In this document: positions 33,201-40,922 of the stretch, in pieces | Numbering within the stretch: the stretch's first letter is position 1 | Layout of the letters: the number at the start of each line of letters is the position of its first letter | Assembly (NCBI GenBank): GCA_964445765.1 | Contig: CAYULD010000001.1 | Span: 310,001-374,000 of the forward strand | DNA: 64,000 nt | Source: JANPLD01 sp964445765 | GTDB lineage: Bacteria > Pseudomonadota > Alphaproteobacteria > Rickettsiales > UBA8987 | Reading direction: 5' to 3' | Notes under the pieces: generated by a model | What the model was told of the DNA's origin: nothing | Databases searched by the model: none | Seen by the model: the letters and a program-made list of their open reading frames with translations, nothing else | Made by a program: the position numbers and the translations under genes

Positions 33201-36200
33201 AGAAGGCTTGTTATTTGATTTAGCTTTATGCTGAACTAGTTCATATTTATTACTTGAAAATTTATATTCAATTGTAGATAGTATCTTACCTTCACTATCT
33301 CTAATTGAAAAATATTGTGATTCATAATTTTTACCATTGTTGACATATGTAATTCCGCCAATGCAATGATTTAATGCAATTCCTTCTACATCTAGCGCCT
33401 CACTTGAAACCAATGGAACAATAGAATAACTCCGATTAATTTTTTTACCATTAATCTCCGTTCCTGCTTCTACATTAAAACTTTGTTCCCCTGTTGCACT
33501 TTCCCATTCTGCGTTAAACGAAAAATCTCTTAAAGAGCTTCCATCACTGGTTACTCTTCTCATTGCAAACATTATACTGTGCCACTCGTTAGAAATTTGC
33601 TGCAACTGGTTTAATGTTTTATTTTCAACAATATATTTTAATATATCTGCTTTTTTATCCTTTATTAAGTTGCTAATTTCCCATTGAGTTAATAATTTTA
33701 ATTTTCCAACCTTACCTTCTTCTAAATATTTATTTGTTAAATCATATAACGCTAAATACTCTGCTATTTCTGAGATATCCCTAAAATTTCCTATGTTATC
33801 AACTGATATATTTTTATATGCTTTTGATAAAGCAACCCAGTTAATCTTACCATTATCTAAAATAGCATTTGGGGTATTAGAAATAACTTTGTTAATATCA
33901 ATTTCAATTGTTTTACCATCTCTGTCATAAAAAAATTGTGATTTAAGAAAGTATAATTTACTTACTACACTTAAATATTCCCCATATTCCCAAACCTGCC
34001 CTTCATTCCCAAGCGGAATTGAACCATCTTTACTATAACCATCAAAACTTAAACCAATTATTTTAGGTAATTCATTTATTTCAGCTTTTATATCATCATT
34101 ATCATTTATGGCTTTTAAAATAGCCCCTCTATGCTCCAAACTAACTTTAGGGCAAGATGCTATATCAGAAAAGTTTTTGAATAAATTAGCATAGGCAACC
34201 ATCCAGTCCGATGAAATGTTAGAAGAAAATTTTTCTAAGATAGATTCTCCTAAAAATTTATTATTGGCATCTTTGGCATTTATTGCCTCTATACTTAGCA
34301 TTTTATTATTGAGAAACGGCTCTAATATCCCCCCACTTTTATAGATGCTGTAATCATAATATTTATTATGAAACAAAGCTGTTTCACCATTTAAATTTTT
34401 AGCATTTATTGTTTCCGCTGTAATTCTTGGATCATTAAGTAATAATTCTAATATTTCTTTCGTTGCATAAAATAAAATAGTTTCTCCTTCAGCATCAGAA
34501 GAATTTAATTTTTTCGGGTCAATATCTGGGTGATCTAAAATCATTTGTGCAATCTCAACACCCGCCTCTCCATTTAATTGATAAAAAAATTGACAATTTA
34601 ATATTAAATTAACATCAGCTCCAACGCTTAAGCGATCAACTAGAGTTCTTTTTGCAAAATCCTCTTGTCCTGAATTTAATAGCTTTACCACATCAAAAAA
34701 ATTCATTATTGTTACATTTGGAAGCTCATACTTTAAATATTTTTCAGCATTCTTTTTAGCCTCATCAACATCAATACCATATTTTTCTTTATAGGCTTTT
34801 TTCTTAGCTTCGTATTCTTTATCAATATCACCCCCCCCATTTATTTTTGCGGTTTTTGGGTCTGTAAAGCGTTCTGACTGCTGAGCCTTTTCTTGGCTTT
34901 GTAAATTCTCTTTTTTAATAAAAGGCTTAATATCATAAAATTTTCGATAAGCTCCTTCTTCTGATGGCAATTCTAAAACTTCAAATTTTACAAATCCTAA
35001 AAATAAATCACTTAATCTATTTGCTAAATTTATAGCAGATACATTACTAGCTAATTCAACTACAATTTGATCAATAAGCCTTGTATGAATACTTATTAAA
35101 TCGCTATCTTCCGGCAAATAATTATTTAAATTATCTTTAATTTGTTGGTATTTTTCTTTTGGCAAACCTTCTAATAAAGCCTTATCCAAACTTTGAAGAA
35201 TCTGCCCCTCGTTATTAGATAAAGCTTCAACATTAACAGGTTTAGCATTACCTGAATTTTCTTTTGTTACTAATGGCTCTTTTTTTACTTCCAAATATAA
35301 ATTCTTATCAAAATTATTTATCAGCTCATTAAAATCTGACCTATTAAAGTTTTTGTATCTTTCAAATACTTTCTCCCAGATAATTTTATTATCATCAGAT
35401 CTAAATTCATCTTTTGCTAGAAGTAAATTGTTGAAATCAATGTCTGATAAAAATTTTGCTCGTTCTTTGCGCTCATCCTCTAACCAAATGTAATCTTGAC
35501 CTTGGTCAATATAATCCATTAAAAAAACTAACAGCTTTTCTTTGAAAGCAAAAAAAGCTCCAAAGTCCCAAACTTCTCCTTCATTCCCAAATGAAACTTG
35601 ACCTGAATCTAAATATTTATCATATTTCACGCCCCTTTTATTAATTTCATTTCTTATACTTTCATAGCCTTTAATTCTAGATTCCATTGCACAACTAGGA
35701 TATGCATACTTGTCATACAAATTCGAAGAAATACTAAGCCATTTGGAAACAATTAAATCCCTAACAATTGCAACTTTTATTTTTTCAAGCTCTTTGCTTA
35801 TTTCTCCTTCACTAATTCCAGAGTCATTAAGATCTATAAATATTGAACCAGAACGGCTTTTATCTGGATCAGAGTCTAAAGTTGAAATATGTATATTATA
35901 TCCTCCATTTTCATATCTAACCTCAAAATATGTTCTATCATAGGTAATATCTTTTAGTATTCTTAATTGATCACTATTAATAAATTTAAGCTCCATATTA
36001 TAAATTAACCCCCCCATATCACCCCCACCTTTTATTTTAGTGGTTTTTGGATCTGGTGATTTAAAGTTAACATCAGGATATTCTGTTAAAGGGTTTTCTA
36101 CAATACTATTTGAAAAACCAGTAATTTTTAAGGCTTCTTCTTTATTTTTCCCCATTATTTTATTAAGGAGGTTATATCTAAATAAGTTATTAGCATAGTT

Positions 36201-37349
36201 TTCAAAACTAGGGATTTCATCCTTCATAGCTTGTGCTTTAGGAACTAAATATTCAAATATATTTCTATTTGGAAAATCTTTTGGGTTTAAATCTTTTCTA
36301 ACTATAAAATTTAATTCAATTAATAATATTGCTGCAAGATCCTCATTTGAAGCGGTTCTATTGTTTTTTTTATTTAATAATTCAGTATATTTATTTGTTA
36401 GTGCCTCAAGATCTAATTTATTTAATTGTTCTAAATCAAAATTTGGAGCTAAAGAATTTATTTTTCCATTATATTTTTCAATAACAACATCTTTTATCTC
36501 TTTTAAAGTTTTAGCAGAATCATATACAAAATCATTTGAGTAAATACTGTTTAACTCATCAATTATTGAGCCTAAAATTGCATTACTTAAAAAATCACCT
36601 TTAATTATATCAACAATAATAAAATTTGAAGAACGCTCACCAAAGCCTAACTCGTATACATATCTGGCTTTTTTAAGAAGTTCTGGATCCGAATTAACAA
36701 TTTTTTCTAATAAATAAAAATATAAATCCTCATTTTCTGCTAATTTATTACCCTCTTGCTGTTTTTGAAGATCAAAATCCAATAAACCTTGCTCAAGAAG
36801 CAAATCATCCATAAGGCTATAATCACTATCTAAAATATCATTTTGTGTTTTTATTAAAAGTTTTACTAAGTCTTCTTTTCCTAAATTTCTATATTTAAAA
36901 TTTAAATCACTTCTTTCCTCATCATCTAAAAAATCAAAATATAAATTACTATTATCGTCAAAATTTCCCCTCAAACTATTTAATTCATAAGGGTTAGCAA
37001 TTCCATCAAAAGTAAAATTATTATAATCTGTTACCTTAAAATCTTCAAAGCGTTCAAGCTGTTTTTCCTCTAATTGTTGGCTGGGAGTTTTTCTTAAGAT
37101 ATTAAAGACAGGCGATTCAACATCTGGATTTTTATATGCCAGCGTTTTAAGTTCTTGGATACAATATGTGATAAAATTTTTATCCCCATCATTTAATAAC
37201 AAATCAAATTCACCTAATGTTAAATCATAAAGTATTCTACTAAGCATAAACCTAGCATAGAATTTATTTTTAGTAGGATCAGAACTAATTAATGATTGGT
37301 AATGTTTTTTTAATTCTTCAATTGGATTATAAATTTCTTCATCTTCCAT
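12218..37349 (-). CDS. Giant modular protein (~8,380 residues) with multiple enzyme-like domains
   Basis: The frame is uninterrupted for 24 kb from the start to a 100-N gap at 13020-13119. Downstream of the gap, the frame encoding the Thr/Pro/Ala repeats is open to the stop at 12218, so the true gap length must be a multiple of three and the C-terminal 155 codons belong here. I chose the ATG at 37347-37349 because GGGGA precedes it at ribosome-binding distance; a TTG four codons upstream is the alternative. No signal peptide is seen. From N- to C-terminus it contains helical modules, ankyrin-like repeats, a PcfJ-like domain, zincin A, receiver-like A, PPDK-like, GT4, an HEXXGH zincin, a kinase-like segment, zincin B, GluTR-like, receiver-like B, a possible GNAT and CheD-like fold, coiled coils, a hydrophobic Gly/Ala segment, coiled coils, and a repeat tail with a basic end. 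The function is unknown; a secreted multi-enzyme effector or polyvalent-type protein is my inference. Confidence 0.85.
12948..13019 (-). repeat. 21-bp tandem repeat in the giant gene (APSGSTT units)
   Basis: There are three full 21-base copies plus a partial one, ending directly at the N gap. On the coding strand each encodes Ala-Pro-Ser-Gly-Ser-Thr-Thr. They continue leftward into degenerate copies (about 12885-12947, units like TGSTPAPT and ETGSTPTPA). A low-complexity extracellular-linker-like tail is suggested. Confidence 0.9.
13020..13119. other. Assembly gap (100 N)
   Basis: Exactly 100 Ns sit between two related tandem repeats (21-bp units on one side, 24-bp on the other), so the assembler probably failed in the repeat and inserted a placeholder. 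Taken literally it shifts the reading frame. A length divisible by three restores one continuous ORF. Confidence 0.98.
13120..13197 (-). repeat. 24-bp tandem repeat in the giant gene (TPAGSATA units)
   Basis: There are three perfect 24-base copies plus six bases of a fourth, each encoding Thr-Pro-Ala-Gly-Ser-Ala-Thr-Ala on the minus strand. They abut the N gap. The perfect identity points to recent expansion, and copy number is likely variable between strains. Confidence 0.92.
13370..14480 (-). other. Giant protein: C-terminal coiled-coil region
   Basis: Charged heptad-like helices dominate, for example KKLTDFKSKSQEEIQKISQE, RIARLQKLIDADKKQLESLQ and KAEIKKLEEEKAKLEAENKT. They suggest a long rod or oligomerisation region just before the repeat tail. 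No catalytic motif is seen here. Confidence 0.7.
16080..16640 (-). other. Giant protein: hydrophobic Gly/Ala-rich segment
   Basis: This stretch is unlike the polar rest of the protein. It contains VGLFPLSMLLNGFLDM, SLLIGSGMLVADPYFQAV, GLSNLAYMGALARAGAPGWA and VGGLQNLAILGGIL. It could be a buried helical bundle or a membrane-inserting or translocation segment of the kind found in large toxins. The segments are short and interrupted by charged residues, so classical transmembrane helices are not assured. Confidence 0.55.
16700..17700 (-). other. Giant protein: central coiled-coil region
   Basis: Long charged helices with heptad spacing fill this stretch, for example NLETQKEIYQEEINRLNALP, KNTLAKLKAEQKAFIDNQVE and EIRKLTQRIDELTKISEQFD. 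It lies immediately upstream (N-terminal) of the hydrophobic Gly/Ala segment and probably forms an extended stalk. Confidence 0.7.
17790..18260 (-). other. Giant protein: possible CheD/CNF-like deamidase-type fold
   Basis: The segment has GAITCNYVHIYAVDAEGNST, then QVSAHFFTGS, a helix (LANKFIQAELDGL) and LKVTILKGGDG. The order of a Cys in a beta strand, an Asp-containing turn, a His in the next strand, a helix and a final strand ending GG resembles CheD glutamine deamidases. The Cys-His spacing is longer than usual. This is a weak fold guess from motif order only. Confidence 0.3.
18540..18910 (-). other. Giant protein: possible GNAT-like segment
   Basis: The strand-helix pattern KLEFRVTDQNIIELHNYF, then DKGNGNYTQFMANILSIHDK and NSLFVNQKFGYRV, resembles the end of a GNAT acetyltransferase, including the usual F..K.GFR-like terminus. 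The acyl-CoA loop is poorly conserved. The call is tentative. Confidence 0.3.
19140..19510 (-). other. Giant protein: receiver-like domain B
   Basis: The segment starts IRIIMADDQKPFGELAKIL, which gives the acidic pair of a response-regulator receiver. It continues with a strand carrying a candidate phospho-acceptor Asp (DIVLLDYHF) and a later strand SLYVAAS. The conserved Lys near the end is not obvious, so phosphorylation is uncertain. A second, more degenerate receiver-like copy is at 30300-30710. Confidence 0.6.
19820..20440 (-). other. Giant protein: glutamyl-tRNA reductase-like module
   Basis: The order of motifs follows GluTR (bacterial HemA). AAETCARQM stands in place of the catalytic STCNR motif, keeping Cys and Arg. 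EGEAGYEFLVSWAAGL runs on to DVLGQL, corresponding to the ..AxGLxS..GE.QILGQ block. KEIGNIAREATIDVSS corresponds to the G..VR..T.I..GAVSVSS block. A Rossmann-like strand follows, but without the GxGxMG loop. It is therefore probably a pseudoenzyme or a repurposed fold. Alphaproteobacteria normally make aminolevulinate by ALA synthase, so this domain is out of place. Confidence 0.6.
20700..23110 (-). other. Giant protein: zincin module B (duplicate of module A, with insertion)
   Basis: The metallopeptidase site is NHEYTHFI (HExxH; both His and the Glu present), followed ~70 residues later by YEEALVFL, whose Glu could be the third zinc ligand. Blocks shared in order with module A are AIAVNWRDYG, KNNYVYLNFERLAKIAEL, TEIYNVLIGNQKDG and LPMWMQNAYMLDG. 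Between the second and third blocks this copy has about 320 extra residues, starting at the linker QPKTSNSAD. Those extra residues are of unknown fold. Confidence 0.75.
24430..24950 (-). other. Giant protein: possible degenerate kinase-like segment
   Basis: A strand with Lys (YVFSIKVQDKDNFADELEVL) is followed by a hinge-like GYTEGLNLEKLY and then YSFEYSPRNVLLDLN, which resembles the catalytic loop of kinase folds (normally D.SPRN..LD). The catalytic Asp is replaced by Glu or Tyr. This would be a pseudokinase at best. It is a weak, motif-order guess. Confidence 0.3.
25400..27130 (-). other. Giant protein: helical region with HEXXGH metallopeptidase-like site
   Basis: The key motif is LIHEVFGHTFDF at about residue 3798, an HEXXGH site of the type seen in dipeptidyl peptidase III, rather than the HEXXH of the two other zincin modules. 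Downstream, NEIAAAFMELVFLNEM offers Glu residues as the third zinc ligand. The flanks are all-helical and unrecognised. Activity is unproven, but all presumptive metal ligands are intact. Confidence 0.6.
27230..28410 (-). other. Giant protein: GT4-family glycosyltransferase module
   Basis: A complete GT-B glycosyltransferase of about 390 residues. The N-terminal half begins RVAHLVFGLSQSGGVSRFIG, and the acceptor half includes DEIIYCSEDAKRRYEKAG and VIPNASDPDIF. The C-terminal Rossmann half has VVIFVGNNTQRKNLPLFFAT, and the nucleotide-sugar site is YAEGLSLALVEAMMCKVPVV, matching the E-x7-E pattern of GT4. The donor and acceptor are unknown. The intact motif suggests an active enzyme. Confidence 0.88.
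28500..30290 (-). other. Giant protein: pyruvate phosphate dikinase-like module (swivelling His domain + PEP-binding barrel)
   Basis: The phosphohistidine domain is visible as KKGGTAHIAPICGNFGIALA, with His at about residue 2535. The barrel then follows PPDK block by block: DGIGLTRTEH, IKVRLLDAPPSEFFN, RGALFGRLFPEIYEAQIRAQ, HISIGSNDLTAEILGLSR and GLCGRQAHNPVSIRFLQ with the catalytic Cys at about 2908. The ATP-grasp domain that PPDK has at its N-terminus is absent. The acidic metal-binding residues are partly altered, so the catalysis could be partial or lost. Confidence 0.85.
30300..30710 (-). other. Giant protein: receiver-like domain A
   Basis: FNIVIIEDNFSG provides an acidic pair, KVDLFITDYTVK a candidate phospho-acceptor Asp, and CKYFISSGNS a Ser-containing strand end, in the order of a response-regulator receiver. 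It follows zincin module A and precedes the PPDK-like module. Receiver-like B at 19140-19510 likewise follows zincin module B, so the pairing may have been duplicated as a unit. Confidence 0.55.
31100..32870 (-). other. Giant protein: zincin module A
   Basis: The site ILFHEVGHLASEVLG (HExxH, His at about residue 1945) and the later HAEEALAFLTEGYF with a candidate third-ligand Glu define a zincin metallopeptidase. The preceding blocks VAVHYEDYAKI, KNHYVYLNLEILTRVAGL, TEIYNRLKGKQADG and LPKWAQNIILVDG recur in the same order in module B (20700-23110), showing an internal duplication of several hundred residues. Confidence 0.78.
33150..33620 (-). other. Giant protein: PcfJ-like domain
   Basis: GIALNHCIGGITYVNNGKNY followed by SIRDSEGKILSTIEYKFS and ELVQHKAKSNNKPSDEEV matches the pattern of PcfJ-like proteins of plasmids and phages: a His-Cys-x-G core, an S.R strand and a Q..G/K..N end. 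The conserved HC pair is intact at about residue 1328. The function of PcfJ domains is not settled. Confidence 0.6.
33900..34740 (-). other. Giant protein: ankyrin-like repeats and second copy of an N-terminal helical module
   Basis: Ankyrin-like units include LNSSDAEGETILFYATKEIL, NAKNLNGETALFHNKYYDY and NAKDANNKFLGESILEKF. They are followed by PLGNEGQVWEYGEYLSVVSK, which corresponds to SFGNEGEVWDFGAFFAFKEK at about 35560-35600. The second motif belongs to a helical module occurring twice in the N-terminal 1,150 residues. Confidence 0.6.
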
Positions 37350-37441
37350 TTCATTCCCCAAAAGTTACGAAGTTTTAATTTACCAAAAAAACATTAATAA
37401 ATAGTTAATAATATTCCTGTGGGTAGATAAATTTTGTTGCT

Positions 37442-37469
37442 TTATTACAACATTGTATCATTTTGGCAA
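37442..37469 (-). promoter_or_regulatory. Possible sigma70-type promoter of the giant gene
   Basis: On the minus strand, TTGCCA (37464-37469) and TAATAA (37442-37447) are spaced by 16 bases, about 95 bases upstream of the chosen ATG. The -10 match is imperfect, and AT-rich DNA gives such matches by chance. The giant gene has no close co-directional upstream partner, so a promoter is expected in this 154-base spacer. Confidence 0.3.
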
Positions 37470-37503
37470 GAAATATTTTAAGGAATTTTTAGAAAAAAAT
37501 CTA

Positions 37504-38967
37504 TTAAGAAAACCATTCGGAAGTGCCATCTGGCTTATCTTTTAGCGTGATGCCATTATTTTTAAGCTCATCTCTAATTGCATCCGCAAGTTGAAAGTTT
37601 TTATTTTTCTTTGCAATTATTCTTTCTGCAATTTTTGTGTTTATATAATCTTCATCAATTTTACTAGGCTGATTTTTAGAATTTACAAACCATTCATCTG
37701 ATTTTTTTTGGCAAATTCCAAGTAAATCACAAGCTATTGCAAAGCAATATAAATCATATTCTGTTAAGTCTTTCCTTTTGGTTAAATTATGAATTTGTGC
37801 AATAATTATTGGCAAATTCATATCGTCAAAAAAAGGTTTGAAAAATTCTAAATTATCTGAATTTGAGCTTATAAAAGAAGCATAATTTTTTCTTAAATCA
37901 TTTAGAAAAATATTATTTTCTTGCTTAAATTTATAAAATTTATTTAGGGCTTTTTCGGAATCTTGCAGTAATTTTTCATTAAAATCTAGGGGCTTGCGAT
38001 AATGCGTTGAAAGCAAGGCAAACCTTATAACTTCGCCTTTTATATTTCTTAAAATTAAATCTCTAACGGTGGTAAAATTACCCAGAGATTTACTCATCTT
38101 CTCACCATTAACAGTTACAAACCCATTATGCACCCAATATTTTGCATAATGCGAATGCGGATTTGCACATTTATTCTGTGCAATTTCATTTTCGTGATGA
38201 GGAAATTTGAGATCCGCACCGCCTCCATGTATATCAAAATCAGCACCTAAAATTTTATTAGACATTGCTGTACATTCAATATGCCAACCCGGCCTGCCCT
38301 GCCCCCAAGGGCTTTCAAATACGCTGGAAATATCATCATCTTTATCAGCCGGCTTCCAAAGCACAAAATCTTCTGGGCTTCTTTTATAGCCCTCCACCCC
38401 TACCCTTGCCCCTGCAATATTTTGCTCTATCACCTTGCCTGATAAAGTGCCATAGTGATAAGTTTCATCAGATTTAATTGATTTTACATCAAGCAGAATA
38501 TGCCCCTCAGAAATATAGGCATTTTTATTATTCAAAATTCTTTCAATAGTTGAGATAATTTCAGGAATATTTTCAGTTACTTTTGGCTGAAAATTAGGCT
38601 CAAGATTATTTAGCTCCGCCATATCTTCTTGAAAAAATTTAGTGATTCTTGCGGTTAAATTGTGGATTGACTCTTTATTTTCAATAGCTGCCTTGTTTAT
38701 TTTATCATCAACATCAGTGATATTTCTAACATAAATAACCTTATCAGAAAATTTTTTGCCCGTTATAATTTCTGAAAATTTTTCTTTATCAAATTGTAGC
38801 AATAAAATTCTATATAAAACATCATAAACCACCACCGCCCTAGCATTGCCAATATGAGGAAAATCATAAACCGTTGGCCCACAAACATACATTCCAATTT
38901 TATCTTGGCTTATGGGAATAAATTCCTCTTTCTTATCTGAAAGTGAGTTGTGAAGGTTAAGTTTCAT
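37504..38967 (-). CDS. cysS: Cysteinyl-tRNA synthetase
   Basis: A class I aminoacyl-tRNA synthetase that charges tRNA-Cys. The HIGH-type motif is in CGPTVYDFPHIGNARAVVVY, the KMSKS motif in VNGEKMSKSLGNFTTV, and zinc ligands include Cys28, the Cys in WHIECTAMS and HHENEIAQ. At 487 residues it is normal. The start codon directly follows the stop of the upstream XRE gene (TAA ATG), indicating coupling. Confidence 0.97.
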   Translation of the reverse strand: MKLNLHNSLSDKKEEFIPISQDKIGMYVCGPTVYDFPHIGNARAVVVYDVLYRILLLQFDKEKFSEIITGKKFSDKVIYVRNITDVDDKINKAAIENKESIHNLTARITKFFQEDMAELNNLEPNFQPKVTENIPEIISTIERILNNKNAYISEGHILLDVKSIKSDETYHYGTLSGKVIEQNIAGARVGVEGYKRSPEDFVLWKPADKDDDISSVFESPWGQGRPGWHIECTAMSNKILGADFDIHGGGADLKFPHHENEIAQNKCANPHSHYAKYWVHNGFVTVNGEKMSKSLGNFTTVRDLILRNIKGEVIRFALLSTHYRKPLDFNEKLLQDSEKALNKFYKFKQENNIFLNDLRKNYASFISSNSDNLEFFKPFFDDMNLPIIIAQIHNLTKRKDLTEYDLYCFAIACDLLGICQKKSDEWFVNSKNQPSKIDEDYINTKIAERIIAKKNKNFQLADAIRDELKNNGITLKDKPDGTSEWFS

Positions 38968-39333
38968 TTAGATTATAAATTCAACATCAACATTAAGAGA
39001 TTTAGCAATTTTTTTCATTATTTGAGTTGTGCCTTTCCTCTTTCCAGATTCTATTTGCTGAATATATTGCTGGCTAACACCAGCATTTTTAGCAAGTTGA
39101 GCTTGGGTTAAATTACGATATTCACAATATATTAAAACTGGATTTTCTTTTTTAGCAATTTTTCTTTCCAGAAGCTCCATTGGAAAGGTTTCTTCACCCT
39201 CGTAAAAATTAGCTTTGGCTTTGTCATAAGCTATAATATCCGCAAGCATTTCTGCACCTTCGGTTAGCTCTTCATAATATTCTTTTGGAATAAAAATAAA
39301 CTTTTTACCTTCTATTTCTATAATATTTTTCAT
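38968..39333 (-). CDS. XRE-family helix-turn-helix protein, antitoxin-like
   Basis: This is a 121-residue protein. The N-terminal half resembles short antitoxins that precede an HTH (IIAYDKAKANFYEGEETFPM). The C-terminal half is a Cro/C1-type helix-turn-helix: LTQAQLAKNAGVSQQYIQQI then ESGKRKG. This arrangement is typical of type II antitoxins paired with RelE-like toxins. No toxin gene is found in the 162-base upstream spacer or downstream, where the stop directly abuts cysS. It is therefore an orphan antitoxin or a stand-alone regulator. No catalytic domain is present. Confidence 0.85.
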   Translation of the reverse strand: MKNIIEIEGKKFIFIPKEYYEELTEGAEMLADIIAYDKAKANFYEGEETFPMELLERKIAKKENPVLIYCEYRNLTQAQLAKNAGVSQQYIQQIESGKRKGTTQIMKKIAKSLNVDVEFII

Positions 39334-39423
39334 CTTTAATTATATATGTATCTTCTATGACCAGTTTCTAAAACTAAAAAGTATGTTCACAAATCATAGA
39401 TTTTAACGCCTTAAACTCTAATT

Positions 39424-39450
39424 GTCACCCCGCATTTATTGCGGGGTGAC
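39424..39450. repeat. GC-rich perfect hairpin downstream of gltX
   Basis: A 10-base perfect stem (GTCACCCCGC/GCGGGGTGAC) with a 7-base loop lies in the gap between gltX and the XRE gene. It is GC-rich in an AT-rich region. It has no T-run on either strand, so it may be a dispersed repeat or a factor-dependent terminator or processing site, not a classical intrinsic terminator. Confidence 0.7.
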
Positions 39451-39495
39451 ATTTGGGAATTTATTAAACTAATCTATATGCTTAATAAATAATTC

Positions 39496-40812
39496 CTATT
39501 TAACCAATCTTTTTATAATTTCCTCTCTTCCTATCAAATGCAGTAAGTCTTTAAGCTCTGGGCCGTGTTCTAGCCCTGTTAATGCTTTACGAAGTGGCAT
39601 AAATAGTTGTTTTCCTTTTCTGTTAGTTTTAGTTTTAAGCTCATTAACCCAAATATCCCAAGTGCTAGAATTAATTTCACCTTGAGGCAATAAAGATGAA
39701 GATTGTTTAAGAAAATCAATATCTTCAGGTGATATTTCGGCTTTAACTTCACCCTTACAAATATTCCACCATAATTTTGCAGTTTCAATATTTTCAACAT
39801 TTGCACGCACTGAATTCCAAAATTCTTCTGTCATTTCTGCTGGCAGATTATTTTTTACATCAGCAAAATTTGTTATATGCAAAGCCTTGGAATTAAGCCT
39901 TAGCATATCTTCAAAATCATATTGGGTTGGAGATTTTGAGAATTTAGCAATATCAAATTCTTCAACTAATTTTTGCAGATTTTCTTTAAGCTCAACATTA
40001 TCTGAGGTGCCAATTTTTGCTAAAAAAGAGCATAACGCCATAGGCAGAATGCCTTGCTCTCTAAGCTCTGCAACGCCAGCTTTACCGGTTCTTTTTGATA
40101 ATTTACCTTCACGATTTTTAATTAAAGAATTATGTGCAAAATTTGGTATTTTTGCACCCAAAGCCTGCATAATTTGAATTTGAATTGCGGTATTTGAAAT
40201 ATGATCTTCACCCCTTAAAATATGCGTAACCTCAAAATCTATATCATCAACTGATGAAGGCAACATATAAGTGTAATCGCCATTGCCCCTAATAACTATT
40301 GGGTCTGACATTGAAGTAGGCGAAATTTTAATTGCACCGCGAATTTCATCAACCCATTCTATCTCTTTTTCTTCAAGTAAAAAGCGATAGTGAGGCTTTT
40401 TGCCTTCGCTTTCTAGCCTAGATTTTTCTGCATTAGAAAGTTTAAGCGAAGCCCTATCATAAACAGGTGGCATACCTCGCCCAAGTTGAATTTTACGCTT
40501 AAAATCAAGCTCTTCAGCGGTTTCATAACAAGGGTAAAGCCTACCTAGTGATTTTAATTTCTCAATAATTTCATCATAGCGGGAAAACCTAGCAGATTGC
40601 CTCATTTCCAAATCAGGTGAAATGCCAAGCCAAGCCAAATCTTTACGAATTGCATCAACAAATTCTTCTTTGCTTCTCTCCCTATCAGTATCATCAATAC
40701 GAAGCATAAATTTGCCATTCATTTTGCGAGCATACAGCCAGCAAATCAGGGCAGTTCTAATATTTCCGATATGTAAATATCCAGTAGGGCTTGGTGCGAA
40801 ACGAGTTAACAT
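39496..40812 (-). CDS. gltX: Glutamyl-tRNA synthetase (GltX family)
   Basis: A class I synthetase that charges tRNA-Glu, and possibly tRNA-Gln for later amidation. The start region is TRFAPSPTGYLHIGNIRTAL with the HIGH motif, and the KLSKR motif is in NREGKLSKRTGKAG. At 438 residues it is on the short side, close to the second GltX copy common in Alphaproteobacteria, some of which act only on tRNA-Gln. The specificity cannot be decided here. Mature ends match the family (EEIIKRLVK). Confidence 0.93.
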   Translation of the reverse strand: MLTRFAPSPTGYLHIGNIRTALICWLYARKMNGKFMLRIDDTDRERSKEEFVDAIRKDLAWLGISPDLEMRQSARFSRYDEIIEKLKSLGRLYPCYETAEELDFKRKIQLGRGMPPVYDRASLKLSNAEKSRLESEGKKPHYRFLLEEKEIEWVDEIRGAIKISPTSMSDPIVIRGNGDYTYMLPSSVDDIDFEVTHILRGEDHISNTAIQIQIMQALGAKIPNFAHNSLIKNREGKLSKRTGKAGVAELREQGILPMALCSFLAKIGTSDNVELKENLQKLVEEFDIAKFSKSPTQYDFEDMLRLNSKALHITNFADVKNNLPAEMTEEFWNSVRANVENIETAKLWWNICKGEVKAEISPEDIDFLKQSSSLLPQGEINSSTWDIWVNELKTKTNRKGKQLFMPLRKALTGLEHGPELKDLLHLIGREEIIKRLVK

Positions 40813-40922
40813 AAATTACTTCCTGTGGCTGTAATGCATTTTCCAAGCGAAAATAAGAATATCTATTGCAAAATCAATCAGATAATTACTTAAATAATTT
40901 ATAAGTAATAGTAAATTTAGAA

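Noticed and set aside
39424..39450. Intrinsic terminator
   Set aside because: The hairpin is perfect but has no T-run on either strand; kept as a repeat/hairpin only.
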